A stretch of 64,000 nt of DNA from Notospermus geniculatus (Eukaryota; Nemertea; Pilidiophora; Heteronemertea; Lineidae), in contig NMRB01001037.1 of assembly GCA_002633025.1 (NCBI GenBank), forward strand, positions 55,181 to 119,180, written 5' to 3'. A program made the translations under genes and the position numbers. Shown here one piece after another: positions 32,700-43,368 of this stretch. Positions within the stretch are counted from its first letter, which is position 1; every line of letters begins with the position of its first letter. The notes beneath the pieces are model-generated. The model saw nothing but the letters and a program-made list of their open reading frames with translations, ran no database searches and was not told the DNA's origin.

Positions 32700-32973
32700 A
32701 GTTCGGTGGCCGAATGGGGAAGATGGTGGAACAGAGAGACAATAAGGCGCGGGTTCGATTCCCAGCTGGGTCAAATTTTTTTCTTTCAAATGTTGAGCAG
32801 GAGCTCACCAGAGTATGTTGACACCTAGACAGCTCGAAGACAAATAAGGTGGCGCCCTCCTGGCCTCGTGGAGTCTATCATGTTCTGAGCCTTCGTTTGC
32901 TATGTTTGCAGGGCGTTTGCAATTCTCTTGCTCGTCGCAAGGGGGCTTTTTGTTCGTTCACGTCAGCTTTAAT
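32700..32973 (+). repeat. tRNA-derived SINE, family S1 tail with a different tRNA head
   Basis: The tail (GGTGGCGCCCTCCTGGCCTC ... CGTTCACGTCAGCTTTAA) matches the other S1 copies, but the head is another tRNA-like sequence: GTTCGGTGGCCGAATGGGG to GCGGGTTCGATTCCCAGC. A head swap has therefore occurred within the family. Confidence 0.8.
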
Positions 32974-33433
32974 TCGCTTATCAGGTGATCAAATGATTGT
33001 TTAATCGTTACTTCATCAACCCATGTCGTTGTCACAGAGTAATTTTTTCCATAAATATGAATATAGTAGCGATGAGGTGGACTGACACAAACATGACAAA
33101 ACCTCTCCCAGAATGTTCATTCGGCAGCATTCGGAAAAATTAAAAGCACCACTCGCAGCTGACGTCGTCCGGAGAAATCAATCAGGTGCCGTCAGCTGCT
33201 GCCCTCATTCGGCGTGTCTTGAAATGACTGAACACGGACGCTCTGACGTTTCATGAAGGAGTCTCTACAAAGATATCACTCACGAGACGACCTTCTGTCA
33301 AATCATAATAACATGGGTGTTCTTTGATCTGGACACCACTGTCGGGCAAAATAGCAGCCAAATATCATTAATACGCAAGTATAGGCCCTATTCCGAAACG
33401 AGTGGTTTCAGTGACAGTGTCAAGCGAGTCAGA

Positions 33434-33501
33434 ACGGCGCAGTGGAAGCAGCGGTCTGATCCGAACATCTGAGATGTGGGTTCGATTCCCAGTCAGACCC
33501 G
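33434..33501 (+). repeat. tRNA-like sequence, possible SINE head
   Basis: CGGCGCAGTGGAAGCAGCGG and GTGGGTTCGATTCCCAGTC resemble A and B boxes; a T-rich run follows. It resembles a class I tRNA (about 70 nt), but arm pairing is imperfect. The sequence downstream is not shared with S1 or S2. Confidence 0.5.
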
Positions 33502-33700
33502 AAGAATTTTTTCACATTTCTTCATGAAATACAAGAGTACAGCGAACATGTCAGCTCAGGGGACAGGGATATGCTTTTTCCTGCTTGATGGTCGCCGAGG
33601 CCTGGCCACGCGCCAAAGTTGGTCAGTTGAGTAACATCATTGTAACCTATTCAGTGCGGGGTCGTGCAGATAGTATGCACGCTGCCCATGGCACGTACTA

Positions 33701-34834
33701 CAGGCATTGTCAGATGTTTATCTACTCTTGATATCTTGAATGTTTCAAATACTACCGAACCAATTTCGACATAGTTTGTTGCATATGAAAGGAGAACCTG
33801 TTGGTCATATTTCTCCATCAAAATTTTGGAAATTTCGAAATATCAAAATTATCTAGTAGCTTATTAGAAAAAAACTTGAAAATCAACATCTTTTATTTTG
33901 TAGTTATAAATGTATTTTAATTTTTATAGTAGTTCTGACAGAATGGAAGTTTCTGAGGATTTTGGTCCTAGTTTCATCATCTGTCGAGTGGTTGCTGAGA
34001 TATTTGAGATTATCTAAATTTTGATAATTTGAGATTTTCGCGTTTTTCCAGAAATTTTCATACCAATAGATAAAGCTAACATCAGATTATAGGTTTCCCT
34101 TATTTTGAATCTTTTGGGGGTGGGCAGAAATATCGTAATATCAAAATGTTGATATTTTGAAAAATATGCATTTTATTGCATAAATTCTAACCAGTTTAAG
34201 CGAATCATCCAAAATTTCCTAATTTTATGGTTTGAGGTCAGCTCTATCTACTGACATCAGAATTTTGTAAAAAATCAGGAAAATCTCAAATTATCAAATA
34301 TCTCAGCAACCACTCGACAGATTATGATGCAACTAGGACCAAAATCCTCAGGAACTTCAATTCTGTCAGAACTACTATAAAAATGAAAATAAACAGTTAT
34401 TACAAAATAAAAGATGTTGATTTTCAAGTTTTTTTCTGATAAGCTATTACATAATTTTGATACATGTATTTCGAAATTTCCAAAATTTTGATGCAGAAAT
34501 ATGACCAACAGGTTTGCCTTTCACATGCAACAAACCGTGTCAAAATTGGTTCGGTAAAGTCTGGTTCAACCTAGAGGTGGACCATTGGAATGCCAAGTGA
34601 GGAAATGGAACATTCAATTTTGACCACAAAATTTTATTTACGTGTGACCCTTATGTAATGAAAACCACATTTTTATTATTAGGCACATTACGCCATAACA
34701 TGTAACCGTAATTATGTCACTCCTGCCACACTCTAACCACAAACTGCATTCCAATGGCCCACCTCTAGGTTGAACCAGACTATATAGTATTTGAAATGTT
34801 CAAGATATCAAGTGTAGATAAATGTCAATGCCTG
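33701..34834. mobile_element. Mariner-like MITE (CAGGCATTG ends), copy 3, interrupted
   Basis: CAGGCATTG...CAATGCCTG with TA at 33699-33700 and 34835-34836. The long inverted arms are homologous to 22519-23426 and 16580-17527 (GGTCATATTTCTSCATCAAA). It carries a nested MITE at 34557-34784. Confidence 0.85.
34557..34784. mobile_element. Nested MITE, AGTCTGGTTCAACCTAGAGG ends
   Basis: AGTCTGGTTCAACCTAGAGG at the left and inverted at the right. It splits a TA in the host MITE (TA at 34555-34556 and 34785-34786), shown by comparison with the uninterrupted copies. Confidence 0.85.
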
Positions 34835-34898
34835 TACGTTGGCCTTCATTTTCACAGACCACACCAGTCTACCGGTAGGATTGCCGTGTTCTTCATGA

Positions 34899-35028
34899 GG
34901 CCCCTATTACATAGAAGTATACGGTATACGAAAACGCCGGTTAACAAAGGCTTTAAATGGATTCACGACCGTGAAGCCATTGTTAACCGGCGTTTTCGTA
35001 TACCGTATACTTCTATGTAATCGGGGCC
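34899..35028. mobile_element. 130-bp near-perfect hairpin MITE
   Basis: Arms of about 55 bp (GGCCCCTATTACATAGAAGT, ATACGGTATACGAAAACGCC) pair almost without mismatch, so the insertion or conversion is recent. Confidence 0.8.
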
Positions 35029-35221
35029 TAATCACATGAAGAGTGTACTCCGCAGTGGAATCGGTCGGATCCTACACCCTCAGTTGGGACACGTGTGACA
35101 AGCGTTTTTTGTGTTTGCACTGCGCCACTCTGACGGCCCAACAATCATCATGTAGTCACGTGACACACTTCACGACAAATATTCATTTTGAATGAATGAT
35201 ATAAATGTTAAACAGGCCTAC

Positions 35222-36277
35222 CTTCTTCCTTGAACACCCTGAGTATCCTCCTCTTGTCATTATTGTCATTCCCTGCCACCACGACATGATCACCGCCGAC
35301 AGAGACAAGAGCTTGATATTGAGAGTCAACATATTTGTATTTCCACTCCGAGAATTTGTTATCTTTGAAAGTAGCTCTTCCCAAATACCAACGTTCACCT
35401 CGTCTACACGTCACAGTGACCTCACCAGCTGCTGTGGCTGATACATCCCTTACCCAATGAAACTCTTGACTGGTGGCGATGTATTTGAGATGATGGTCTT
35501 TCGTGATCTCATACACATCAACACCACCAACACGTGAGGTGTAGATTTTTCTCCCTCCAGAGGAGATGAAGTTGGAAGGAGATTCAACTTTCTCCGTGAG
35601 GACAACAGATCCGTCCTCACCAACAACGCTCACATTATCACCATAACCGTGTAAGATGACGAACTGTCGTCCGTCACAGACGTCAAATCTCCGAACTTTC
35701 CAACCCGCCCTAAACTGTGGAGAGGATCTTATGTAGCTACCACTCACGGGGTCAAACATGCGGATGGTGTACATGGCGTATGGACCAAGACAACCTTCAT
35801 CACAAACCGCCACCAATGTTCTCTTATCAGGGGTCACAGCCAGTTGTAATATACCCTCGATGTGGGCTTTAAGGGTTCGTTGCTTGACCCCTGACATGTC
35901 GTAGATGTCAACACCGTTTATCTTCTCCTTGGATTGATCCCAGTACGCCACAGCAAACCTATTACCGAGGTTCACAATACTCTGTATGTCTGTTCCATAT
36001 TTCTTTGTGACTACTTCTCGGCATCGCTCGATGTCACGTGGTCCTTTGGCGAGTTGAACCCCTTCTTCTCCCTACAAAATAAAACAAGCATTTTATACAC
36101 AGATTAACAGGTTTGTTTCCAAATCCAATTGTTAACATTCCGTTACGCTATGTATTATTCATGTTTCCAACTTCAACTGTTAAGTGTATAACATTCCATT
36201 GTTGTTGATACCTGGTATCGCTGGATGTCCTCAGTCCCTCCCTCGGCTCCTTGAACCCCTCCTTCTTGTCCTTGTTC
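35222..36277 (-). CDS. Beta-propeller-like exons (two exons, probably 3' part of a larger gene)
   Basis: Exon at 36277-36212 (66 bp, TTTTTCAG acceptor, CAG|GTATC donor) encodes EQGQEGGVQGAEGGTEDIQR; exon at 36071-35222 (850 bp, TTTGTAG acceptor, AAG|GTAGGC donor) starts GEEGVQLAKGPRDIERCREV, so the two exon starts repeat the same GVQ...DIxR motif. The large exon then has about six 40-45-residue blocks of the kind found in WD40/NHL propellers: NRFAVAYWDQ, GVDIYDMSG, TIRMFDPVSG, VSVVGEDG, GGVDVYEITK, VVVAGNDN. All are in phase 0 until the last donor, which leaves one base; the next exon was not found. It may join to the death-fold/coiled-coil exons at 43369-48992. Propellers usually bind proteins. 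Confidence 0.7.
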
Positions 36278-36299
36278 CTGAAAAAGAAAATAAAAGATG

Positions 36300-36690
36300 A
36301 AAAAGATGACATTGTAAATGTCGAATGGTTCCCGATGTGCAGGTGCTTCCTTCTTCCGGTACATGAATGGTACATTGATAGAGATCAAGATACGTTGAAA
36401 GAGATCAGATACATTGATGGAGATCAGGATACATTGACAGAGATCAGGGTACATTGACTGATGGATTACGATGAGGCCCATAGAACTTGATCTCATGCCA
36501 ATAACTCATCCCGTAATTGACCTTGATCTTGATATCTGATGGTTCTGGGACAAAATGTACCCGGACAATTGGTACTACTGGATAAAAGGTACCCGGACAA
36601 AATGTACCTAGGACAAAATGTACCTGGGACAAAAGGTACCCAGATAAATGGTACCTTTTGTCCTAGGTACATTTTGTCCTGTCACCATAT
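36300..36690. repeat. Copy of the window-start repeat (GATAGAGATCAAGATA, GTACC motifs)
   Basis: GATGACATTGTAAATGTCGA, several ACATTGATAGAGATCAGG units and a run of GGGACAAAATGTACC-type units, in reverse complement to 75-420. Confidence 0.6.
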
Positions 36691-37070
36691 CTGATCATCA
36701 AGGTCATTGCATAATCGAAATGGGCATTCTGAATAATCTAAGTATGTCTGATATCATGCCTCTACCTCTACCACAGGCAGAGATATTTCAAATTATCAAG
36801 TTTGACCTTGACCTTGACCTCTGATTATCGAAGTCGTTGCATAATCGAAATTGGCATCATCAATAACCTAAAGGTGATATCATGCCTCTATCTCTACCAC
36901 AGGCGGAGATATTTCAAATTATCACGTTTGACCTTGACCTTGACCTCTGATCATCAAGGTCGTTGCATAATCAAAATGGGCATCATCTATAACCTAAGTA
37001 TGGCTGATATCATGCCTCTATCTCTACCACAGGCAGATATATTTCAAATTATCAAGTTTGATATATCAAA
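36691..37070. repeat. About 128-bp tandem repeat, three units
   Basis: Units start at about 36691, 36821 and 36947 (CTGATCATCAAGGTC ... CAGGCAGAGATATTTCAAAT). Each junction contains TGACCTTGACCTTGACC, a row of AGGTCA-type half-sites on minus. Confidence 0.8.
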
Positions 37071-37317
37071 ATCTCATGATATTTCAATCACCCGGACACG
37101 TGAGGCTGAAAATTTTAACACAGTCCAGTCCTTGGATAAGCAGGCATGAACTAAGACTTGTTTCATGTTGCTCAGTTGACAATATGGCAAGTTATCTCAA
37201 AATATCAAATTTGTGATATCGATATCACCATGACCCCTACATCTCAGATCAAAAGTAATCAGTCCATTCGATTCCTAGGGTATGAAAACCTAAGGGTAGA
37301 ACTTGTTTCTGTTGCTC

Positions 37318-37675
37318 NNNNNNNNNNNNNNNNNNNNNNNNNNNNNNNNNNNNNNNNNNNNNNNNNNNNNNNNNNNNNNNNNNNNNNNNNNNNNNNNNNN
37401 NNNNNNNNNNNNNNNNNNNNNNNNNNNNNNNNNNNNNNNNNNNNNNNNNNNNNNNNNNNNNNNNNNNNNNNNNNNNNNNNNNNNNNNNNNNNNNNNNNNN
37501 NNNNNNNNNNNNNNNNNNNNNNNNNNNNNNNNNNNNNNNNNNNNNNNNNNNNNNNNNNNNNNNNNNNNNNNNNNNNNNNNNNNNNNNNNNNNNNNNNNNN
37601 NNNNNNNNNNNNNNNNNNNNNNNNNNNNNNNNNNNNNNNNNNNNNNNNNNNNNNNNNNNNNNNNNNNNNNNNNNN
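37318..37675. other. Assembly gap (358 N)
   Basis: Unknown sequence. Open frames that cross it have no meaning. It adjoins the left inverted repeat of the element at 37676-38741. Confidence 0.99.
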
Positions 37676-38741
37676 GCTGAAGGGGTTATTGTCGTCCTGG
37701 GTATAGACAAAGTATACCCAGGTTCAATGTCGTCCAGACAAACTATACCCTGGGTACAGTTTGTCCAGACAAACTATACCCAGGGTATAGTTTGTCTTGA
37801 CAAAGTGTACCCAGCTTCCGATATGTGCACCTGAAGACGAGATTGGAATCGCAAAGTTACATGGCATCTAGGCCTTGCCGGTCAAAATGGCGGTAAGGGC
37901 AACCTCATGGTTTCGATCCTTCGCTCATAATTGAACCCACAAACACACGCACTACACCATAGGCCTACTGACAATCGAAGTATGACACTACTAAAGCAGC
38001 TACCAAGAGGTGTAGTGAAGCTGATATTCAGCGTAAATCATGAAATGAAGGATAGCCTCGACCTAGGCCTAGCTCCTAAGTGCTTGAGAATTTACTATAG
38101 GTCCCTTTTGAAAAGTTGTAGGGATTGGTCTTATCTCCCTAGTCTCAAATTATGGTAGGTATAGCATTAATTTTCAGCCCCTTCTGGCAGTAATCCCACT
38201 GTATGGTTGCATACCGGAAGTGTCTCGAATTAGGCCTGCAGCTCCTAAGTGCTTGAGAATTTACTGTGGGTCCCTTTTGAAAAGTTGTAGGGATTGGTCT
38301 TATCGCCCTATTCCCAAATTATAGTAGGTATAGCGTTAATTTTCAGCCCTTTTCAGCAATACCGGTAATCCCACTGTGTGGCTGTTTACCGGAAGTGTCC
38401 CATGGCGCAAACTTGCTATGCAAAAAGAAAATTCAGGAAAATGACGAAATGCCCTCGGCTTATCCATGTACTTCATGACGTCATCAGGTTTGTGGTCACG
38501 TGAATCTTGGCAACACGCACGTGACAATCTCGGGCGAAAATTTTTAGAACCTTTTTTGCCCTTTGTGATACCAATCTCGTCTTCAGGTGTACATGTGGGA
38601 AGCTGGGTACACTTTGTCAAGACAAACTATACCCTGGGTACAGTTTGTCCAGACAAACTATACCCAGGGTATAGTTTGTCTGGACGACATTGAACCTGGG
38701 TATGCTTTGTCTATACCCAGGACGACAATAACCCCTTCAGC
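37676..38741. mobile_element. 1.07-kb element with 181-bp inverted ends
   Basis: GCTGAAGGGGTTATTGTCGT begins the left arm (37676-37856); the right arm (38561-38741) is its inverted copy. The arms contain inner palindromes of ACAAACTATACCCAGGGTAT type. The middle has a 169-bp tandem duplication (38071-38238 and 38240-38407, CTCCTAAGTGCTTGAGAATT). It may extend into the gap. Confidence 0.75.
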
Positions 38742-39884
38742 TGTAGTTGTTGTTACCGTGACCATCATTGAATCGGTCATAACGTATTTCATTGGCGTAG
38801 GCCCTACTCTCAGGTCTGTCTGTCTGTCTGAATGTACATGTATTGACGTGTTATGTAATGAGGTCACATGCTGCGCGTACCAACAACCGATCGATATGAC
38901 GTCACACCCTTTGTCTTTCTTCAGACAACGTCATCTGATGTCATAGCGACATTCGTGACAACGTCATACAGTGGTCCTTTCATTGTCTTTTGATATCTAA
39001 TTTTGTACGCATCGTAAGACGTCACGACGTGTCGTGCAAGAATGACAGCTTTATGCTTCTCCCGCAGAACGGGGTGTTACAATGCTGTCCAGCGTGCATT
39101 TTGTAAACATTGTAGGCCTTGGCCTACGGTCACATTTCACTGGCGATTTAGCCGGCGATGCTGCCACCACGACGGCCGATGTAACATCATCAACAACAGT
39201 GACAACAGCTGACGAGAGAGTTGAGGCCAACACACTGATGGCTTACTCTGGTGACGACAGCAAAGTCAACAACATAACATATGACAATAATCATGCCAAA
39301 ATGTCCCTTTGTTTTGCATAGGTCCAGGCCCAGGCCTAGGCATCAGCCTCGGGATCATAATGAAGAACCGATTGCAAATTTCATTTGAAACTCGGGCTAA
39401 TCTCTCTCCACCAAAGCCGAGGTACCGCGCGTTAGCCTGGACCCTGTGCCCTAGTAGCTGGGCCTACCATCCAAGCTGACGACATCGGCCCCAGCCCAAA
39501 CCATGCAAACTGTGTCTTTCTGCGTTGTGCGATAGCCTAGGCCTAATTCTCCCCTGAGGAATAGCCTAAAGTAAAGATACCCCACCCACCATAGAAATCT
39601 ACAATTCGGGCACGTTTAATGCCAAAAATCGAAAGAATGAAAAGGAACGATAGACACGGCTCCGGTCCGACCGGCCACAGACATGGGATGGGCCACAGAG
39701 AGGGGACACAGAATACCCGTACGCAATGACGCCGCCTGCACGCACAGGTGACGTCAGCGCACTGCGTCTCGTGCCGCAGGGGGCGGTGTCCAAACCCGAA
39801 TTTGAGGGGCCATCTCATCAAATATTGTATGCGTTGATGTTTAAAGGGGACTGACACATACGGAGCGTAGGCTATGCCCGACAC
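38742..39884. other. No gene confidently seen
   Basis: A plus frame of 79 codons (39082-39321) is Thr/Ala-rich with no recognised domain. TGACGTCA-like and TAGGCCTA sites are scattered. No exon pair for the neighbouring minus-strand gene was identified here. Confidence 0.3.
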
Positions 39885-40277
39885 AATGGTCCATATGCAT
39901 AAAGAAAAGCAAATGTTTTTTACTTGAAAATTCAAGCAATTACTTCCATCCATATGCATAAAACCCAAAGTAAATACTTTTGCTAAAATGCAATTGCTAT
40001 TAGAAAACGCAGTTACTATTTACTTGTTACTTTCTAGCAAATGCTAGAATTCGTATGCATAATACTGAGCAATTGCTTCAACATGTCCAACTGTAGAACC
40101 TTTTGGTAAACAAGCAAATGCTTGTAAAGTATAAGCATTTGATTTGAAGTTGAAGTAAAAGATTATGCATATGAAACCAAGTAATTGCTTTTACTTTTAC
40201 TTTTTGCTTGAAGCAACTACTTTTACTTTTTGCTTTTGCTAGAAGAAAATGCTTCATTTTTATGCATACGGCCCAAT
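39885..40277. mobile_element. MITE, ATTGGGCCGTATGCATAAA ends, copy A
   Basis: Left end AATGGTCCATATGCATAAAG and right end ATGCATACGGCCCAAT are inverted; the inner sequence is full of AGTAAA/TTTACT and AGCAATTGCTT units. It closely resembles 41139-41492. Confidence 0.8.
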
Positions 40278-40408
40278 GTAGGGTTCAACACACTGGGATG
40301 GAAGATGGCGTTGGCGAGCGGAGCTTATTAGACGGACGAGGGCCTGGGTTATCCGTTAACTTCTGGTGAGTGGCAAAGTAGCAGAGCCTGTGTCGGCTAT
40401 TTCACATC

Positions 40409-41140
40409 AATGGGCCATATGAATAAAAATCAAGCATAAACTTTTACTTGAAAATCGAAGTATTTAGCACCGTTCATATGAATAAAACTGAAGTAAAATC
40501 TTTTACTAGATGCTAACCTACCTTCTCCTAAAAGTATGTACTATTTGCTATGACGCATTTACTCCACAAGTAGTGTTTGCTTCAATGCGTATGAATAAAA
40601 TGGAGTAAAAGATCAAAAGTGAACAGCATATACTTCAAATTTTCAAGGTAGCTCCGGACCTACCTTGGAATTCAAAGACAAAGGATGTCCAAGCGAGTAT
40701 GGCTACATTTATGCGGTTTCCGTGACGGATGTTGGTATGTATGCCACGGCAAAGATGTCCGGATGTCTGTTAAGAAGTGTGGACAGGTTTGATGATGTGA
40801 AAGCGTTGTTTACTGGTTAAATAATTTTTGGCTTTGACCTGGGGGTTAGAGACTTCGATTATCAAGTAAAAGCAAATGCTTCATTTTTATTCATACGGCC
40901 CAATAAGTACAAGGTTTCCTAACTGATTACACAAGACTGTCCCTCACTTGAATGGTTGCGAGTCATTTTTGGGGAAGCATTTGCTTGCTGCGTCAAAGTA
41001 TATGCTTTGAAGTAAAAGGTAACTTTTATTCATACGAAATCAAGTAAAACCTTATGCTTTTACTAAATACTTGGAAGAATATGCTTTTACTTTTTACTTT
41101 TACTTGGTAGTACATACTAATTTTTATTCATACGGCCCAA
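40409..41140. mobile_element. MITE, ATTGGGCCATATGAATAAA ends, copies B and B'
   Basis: The left end at 40409 pairs with a right end at 40890-40904, and a second right end (ATTCATACGGCCCAA) occurs at 41125-41140. Either one long element or one element with an adjoining partial copy. An inner GGTAGCTCCGGACCTACC palindrome lies near 40652. Confidence 0.7.
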
Positions 41141-41492
41141 TGGTCCATATGCATAAAGAAAAGCAAATGCTTTTTACTTGAAAATTGAAGCAATTACTTC
41201 CATCCGTATGCATAAAACCCGAAGTAAATGCTTTTGCTAAAAAGCAGTTGCTATTAGAAAAAGCAGTTACTATTTACTTATTTCTAATACTGAGCAATTA
41301 CTCCAACTGTAGAGTCTTTGGTAAACAAGCAAATGCTTGTCAAGTATAAGCATTTGCTTTGAAGTAGAAGTGAAAGATTATGCATATAAAACCAAGTAAT
41401 TGCTTTCACTTTTAATTTTGGCTTCGAGCAACTGCTTTTACTTTTTGCTTTTGCTAGAAGTAAATGCTTCATTTTTATGCATACGGCCCAAT
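41139..41492. mobile_element. MITE, same family, copy C, abutting copy B
   Basis: It starts within the last bases of the previous copy (CGGCCCAATGGTCCATATGC) and ends ATGCATACGGCCCAAT. It is about 90 percent like copy A by eye. Confidence 0.8.
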
Positions 41493-41858
41493 GGCCCTGT
41501 AACCCCCAATCAATGTTTGCGAGCTGATGAAGGGAATATGACAAGTGAGGACGCCCCCGCCTCATGCTACTCTCGCCCCAGTTTTTCATGGCTGAAAAAC
41601 TAAGTTGTATGAGGAGTAGAGACTAAAGCGAACGCTTACAAACACTGCGAGAGGAGTGCAAGGGACAACCGAATACTGGATACATTGTCCAACGTGTCAA
41701 TTTTTCCGCATCTGTCGTTAGTGTCAAGGTAGACCTGTTCTGTAGATGTCGCATCGAGGCGAATCACAGGTTTTCTTCCCGGAACAGTACAGAGAAGAAA
41801 CAGTGGATTAACATTGATGTGTCTCAGGTGTTTTTTTCTTTTTTCCTCAGTTGTTTTT

Positions 41859-42793
41859 AGCTCACCTGGTGAGCTATTGTCGTGGGTCTGCGGCCGTCGT
41901 CCGTCGTCGTCGTCGCCCGTCGTCGTCGTCGTCGTCGTCCGTTAGCAGGGCACGTTTTGTAACCGCTGGAGCTATTGATCTGAAACTTGGTACATATATA
42001 CCCCTAGGTCAGATGACCTATGACACCAAGTTTCGGTCCGATTCGACTCTTAGCTTGGCCACCAGGTGGCGGAAACCAAAAACACAAAAAGTGCAATAAC
42101 TCCTGAACTAATGACTGGATCACCTCCAAATTTTTATCATAGGTGTATCTAATGAGGGTACATTACATATATAACGGGTTTTTGATTTGACCTACTTTTC
42201 AAGGTCACAGAGGTCAAAGTTCAAAATTTTGCTTTTAAGTGGCACGTTTCGTAACCGCAGGTGCTATTGACCTGAAACTTGGTACATATATACCCCTAGG
42301 TCAGATGACCTATGACACCAAGTTTCGGTCCGATTTGACTCTTAGCTTGGCCACCAGGTGGCGGAAACCAAAAACACAAAAAGTGCAATAACTCATGAAC
42401 TAATGACTGGATCCTCTCCAAATTTTTATCATTGATGCTTCTAATGAGGATGCATGACGTAAGTAAGGGTTTTTTGATTTGACCGACTTTTCAAGGTCAC
42501 AGAGGTCAAAGTTCAAAATTTAGTCATTTGGTGGCGCGTTTCGGGAACTGCTTGGGCTATTGACTTGAAACTTGGTACATATACTGTCTTATACAGGTGA
42601 CCTATGACACCACTTTTCAGTCTGATTTGATTCTTCGCTTGGCCACACCAAAGCTCAAAATCCAGTAACTCCTGAACTGTAACTGGATTGTCTCCAACTT
42701 TTTATCAGGTGCATCTAATGAGGATACATGACCCTGGAACATTTCGATTTAACAATTGTCATTTGTTTTTCTGGTACGTTCACCCAGGTGAGC
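41859..42793. mobile_element. Hairpin-ended tandem-repeat element (AGCTCACCTGGTGAGCT)
   Basis: It starts with palindrome TAGCTCACCTGGTGAGCTA, then a CGTCGT triplet run (41895-41945), then about three 290-bp units (GCTATTGACCTGAAACTTGG, CCACCAGGTGGCGGAAACC, ACTTTTCAAGGTCACAGAGG). It ends CACCCAGGTGAGCAC. Units share homology with 26573-26837. Confidence 0.75.
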
Positions 42794-42935
42794 ACATGGT
42801 CCATGGACCATTTCATTTTTATAAATAGCCACTTCGTTTTTCTTTTTCTAATTTCGAGCATGGGGCTAACGTCTGGGGTAGGGCCTATACGGTATATTCG
42901 TTGACATTTCGGGAGCTTTTGATACAGTTACTTAC

Positions 42936-43182
42936 AAGGGAGTAAGAAATAAAAGTGGAAAATAAGAAGTGGGAACTTTTGGTGGAATTTTTGGCAAATT
43001 TTTCAATTTCTCAAATTTCCCATTTTGAGAAGTTTTTAAAAAATAACATGACATTTTGTCTGATTTTTCGGGCAGTATTTCTCAAAATGGTAACAAATTT
43101 TACCCCAATTTGAGAAATTGAAAAATTCGCGCAAAAGTGCAAAATTTCCCACTTCTTATTTTCCATATTTCTTACTCCCTTT
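42936..43182. mobile_element. MITE, AAGGGAGTAAGAAATA ends
   Basis: AAGGGAGTAAGAAATAAAAG and inverted ATTTCTTACTCCCTT; inner arms GGAAAATAAGAAGTGGGAA and a second pair (AATTTCTCAAAT) also match. Confidence 0.75.
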
Positions 43183-43368
43183 CACTTTTATTAGCAAGTT
43201 TGAGAGACAACCAGATACAATGCCAGAGGTACTGTGGTAGATATGTAGCGCCTTCTATTAGCCTACTGCAAATTTTGCATGTGTTCGTGAAAATCTTACG
43301 AATAAAAAAAACGAATACTCAATTAATTGCCATGCTAGCAACAGTGCAGTATGAGGGCGGTGACTTAC

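Noticed and set aside
37158-37710. Long frames on both strands
   Set aside because: They cross 358 N bases and consist mostly of unknown residues.
38587-38946. Plus-strand frame of 119 codons
   Set aside because: Its first half is the 181-bp inverted end of the element at 37676-38741 and the rest has no recognisable feature.
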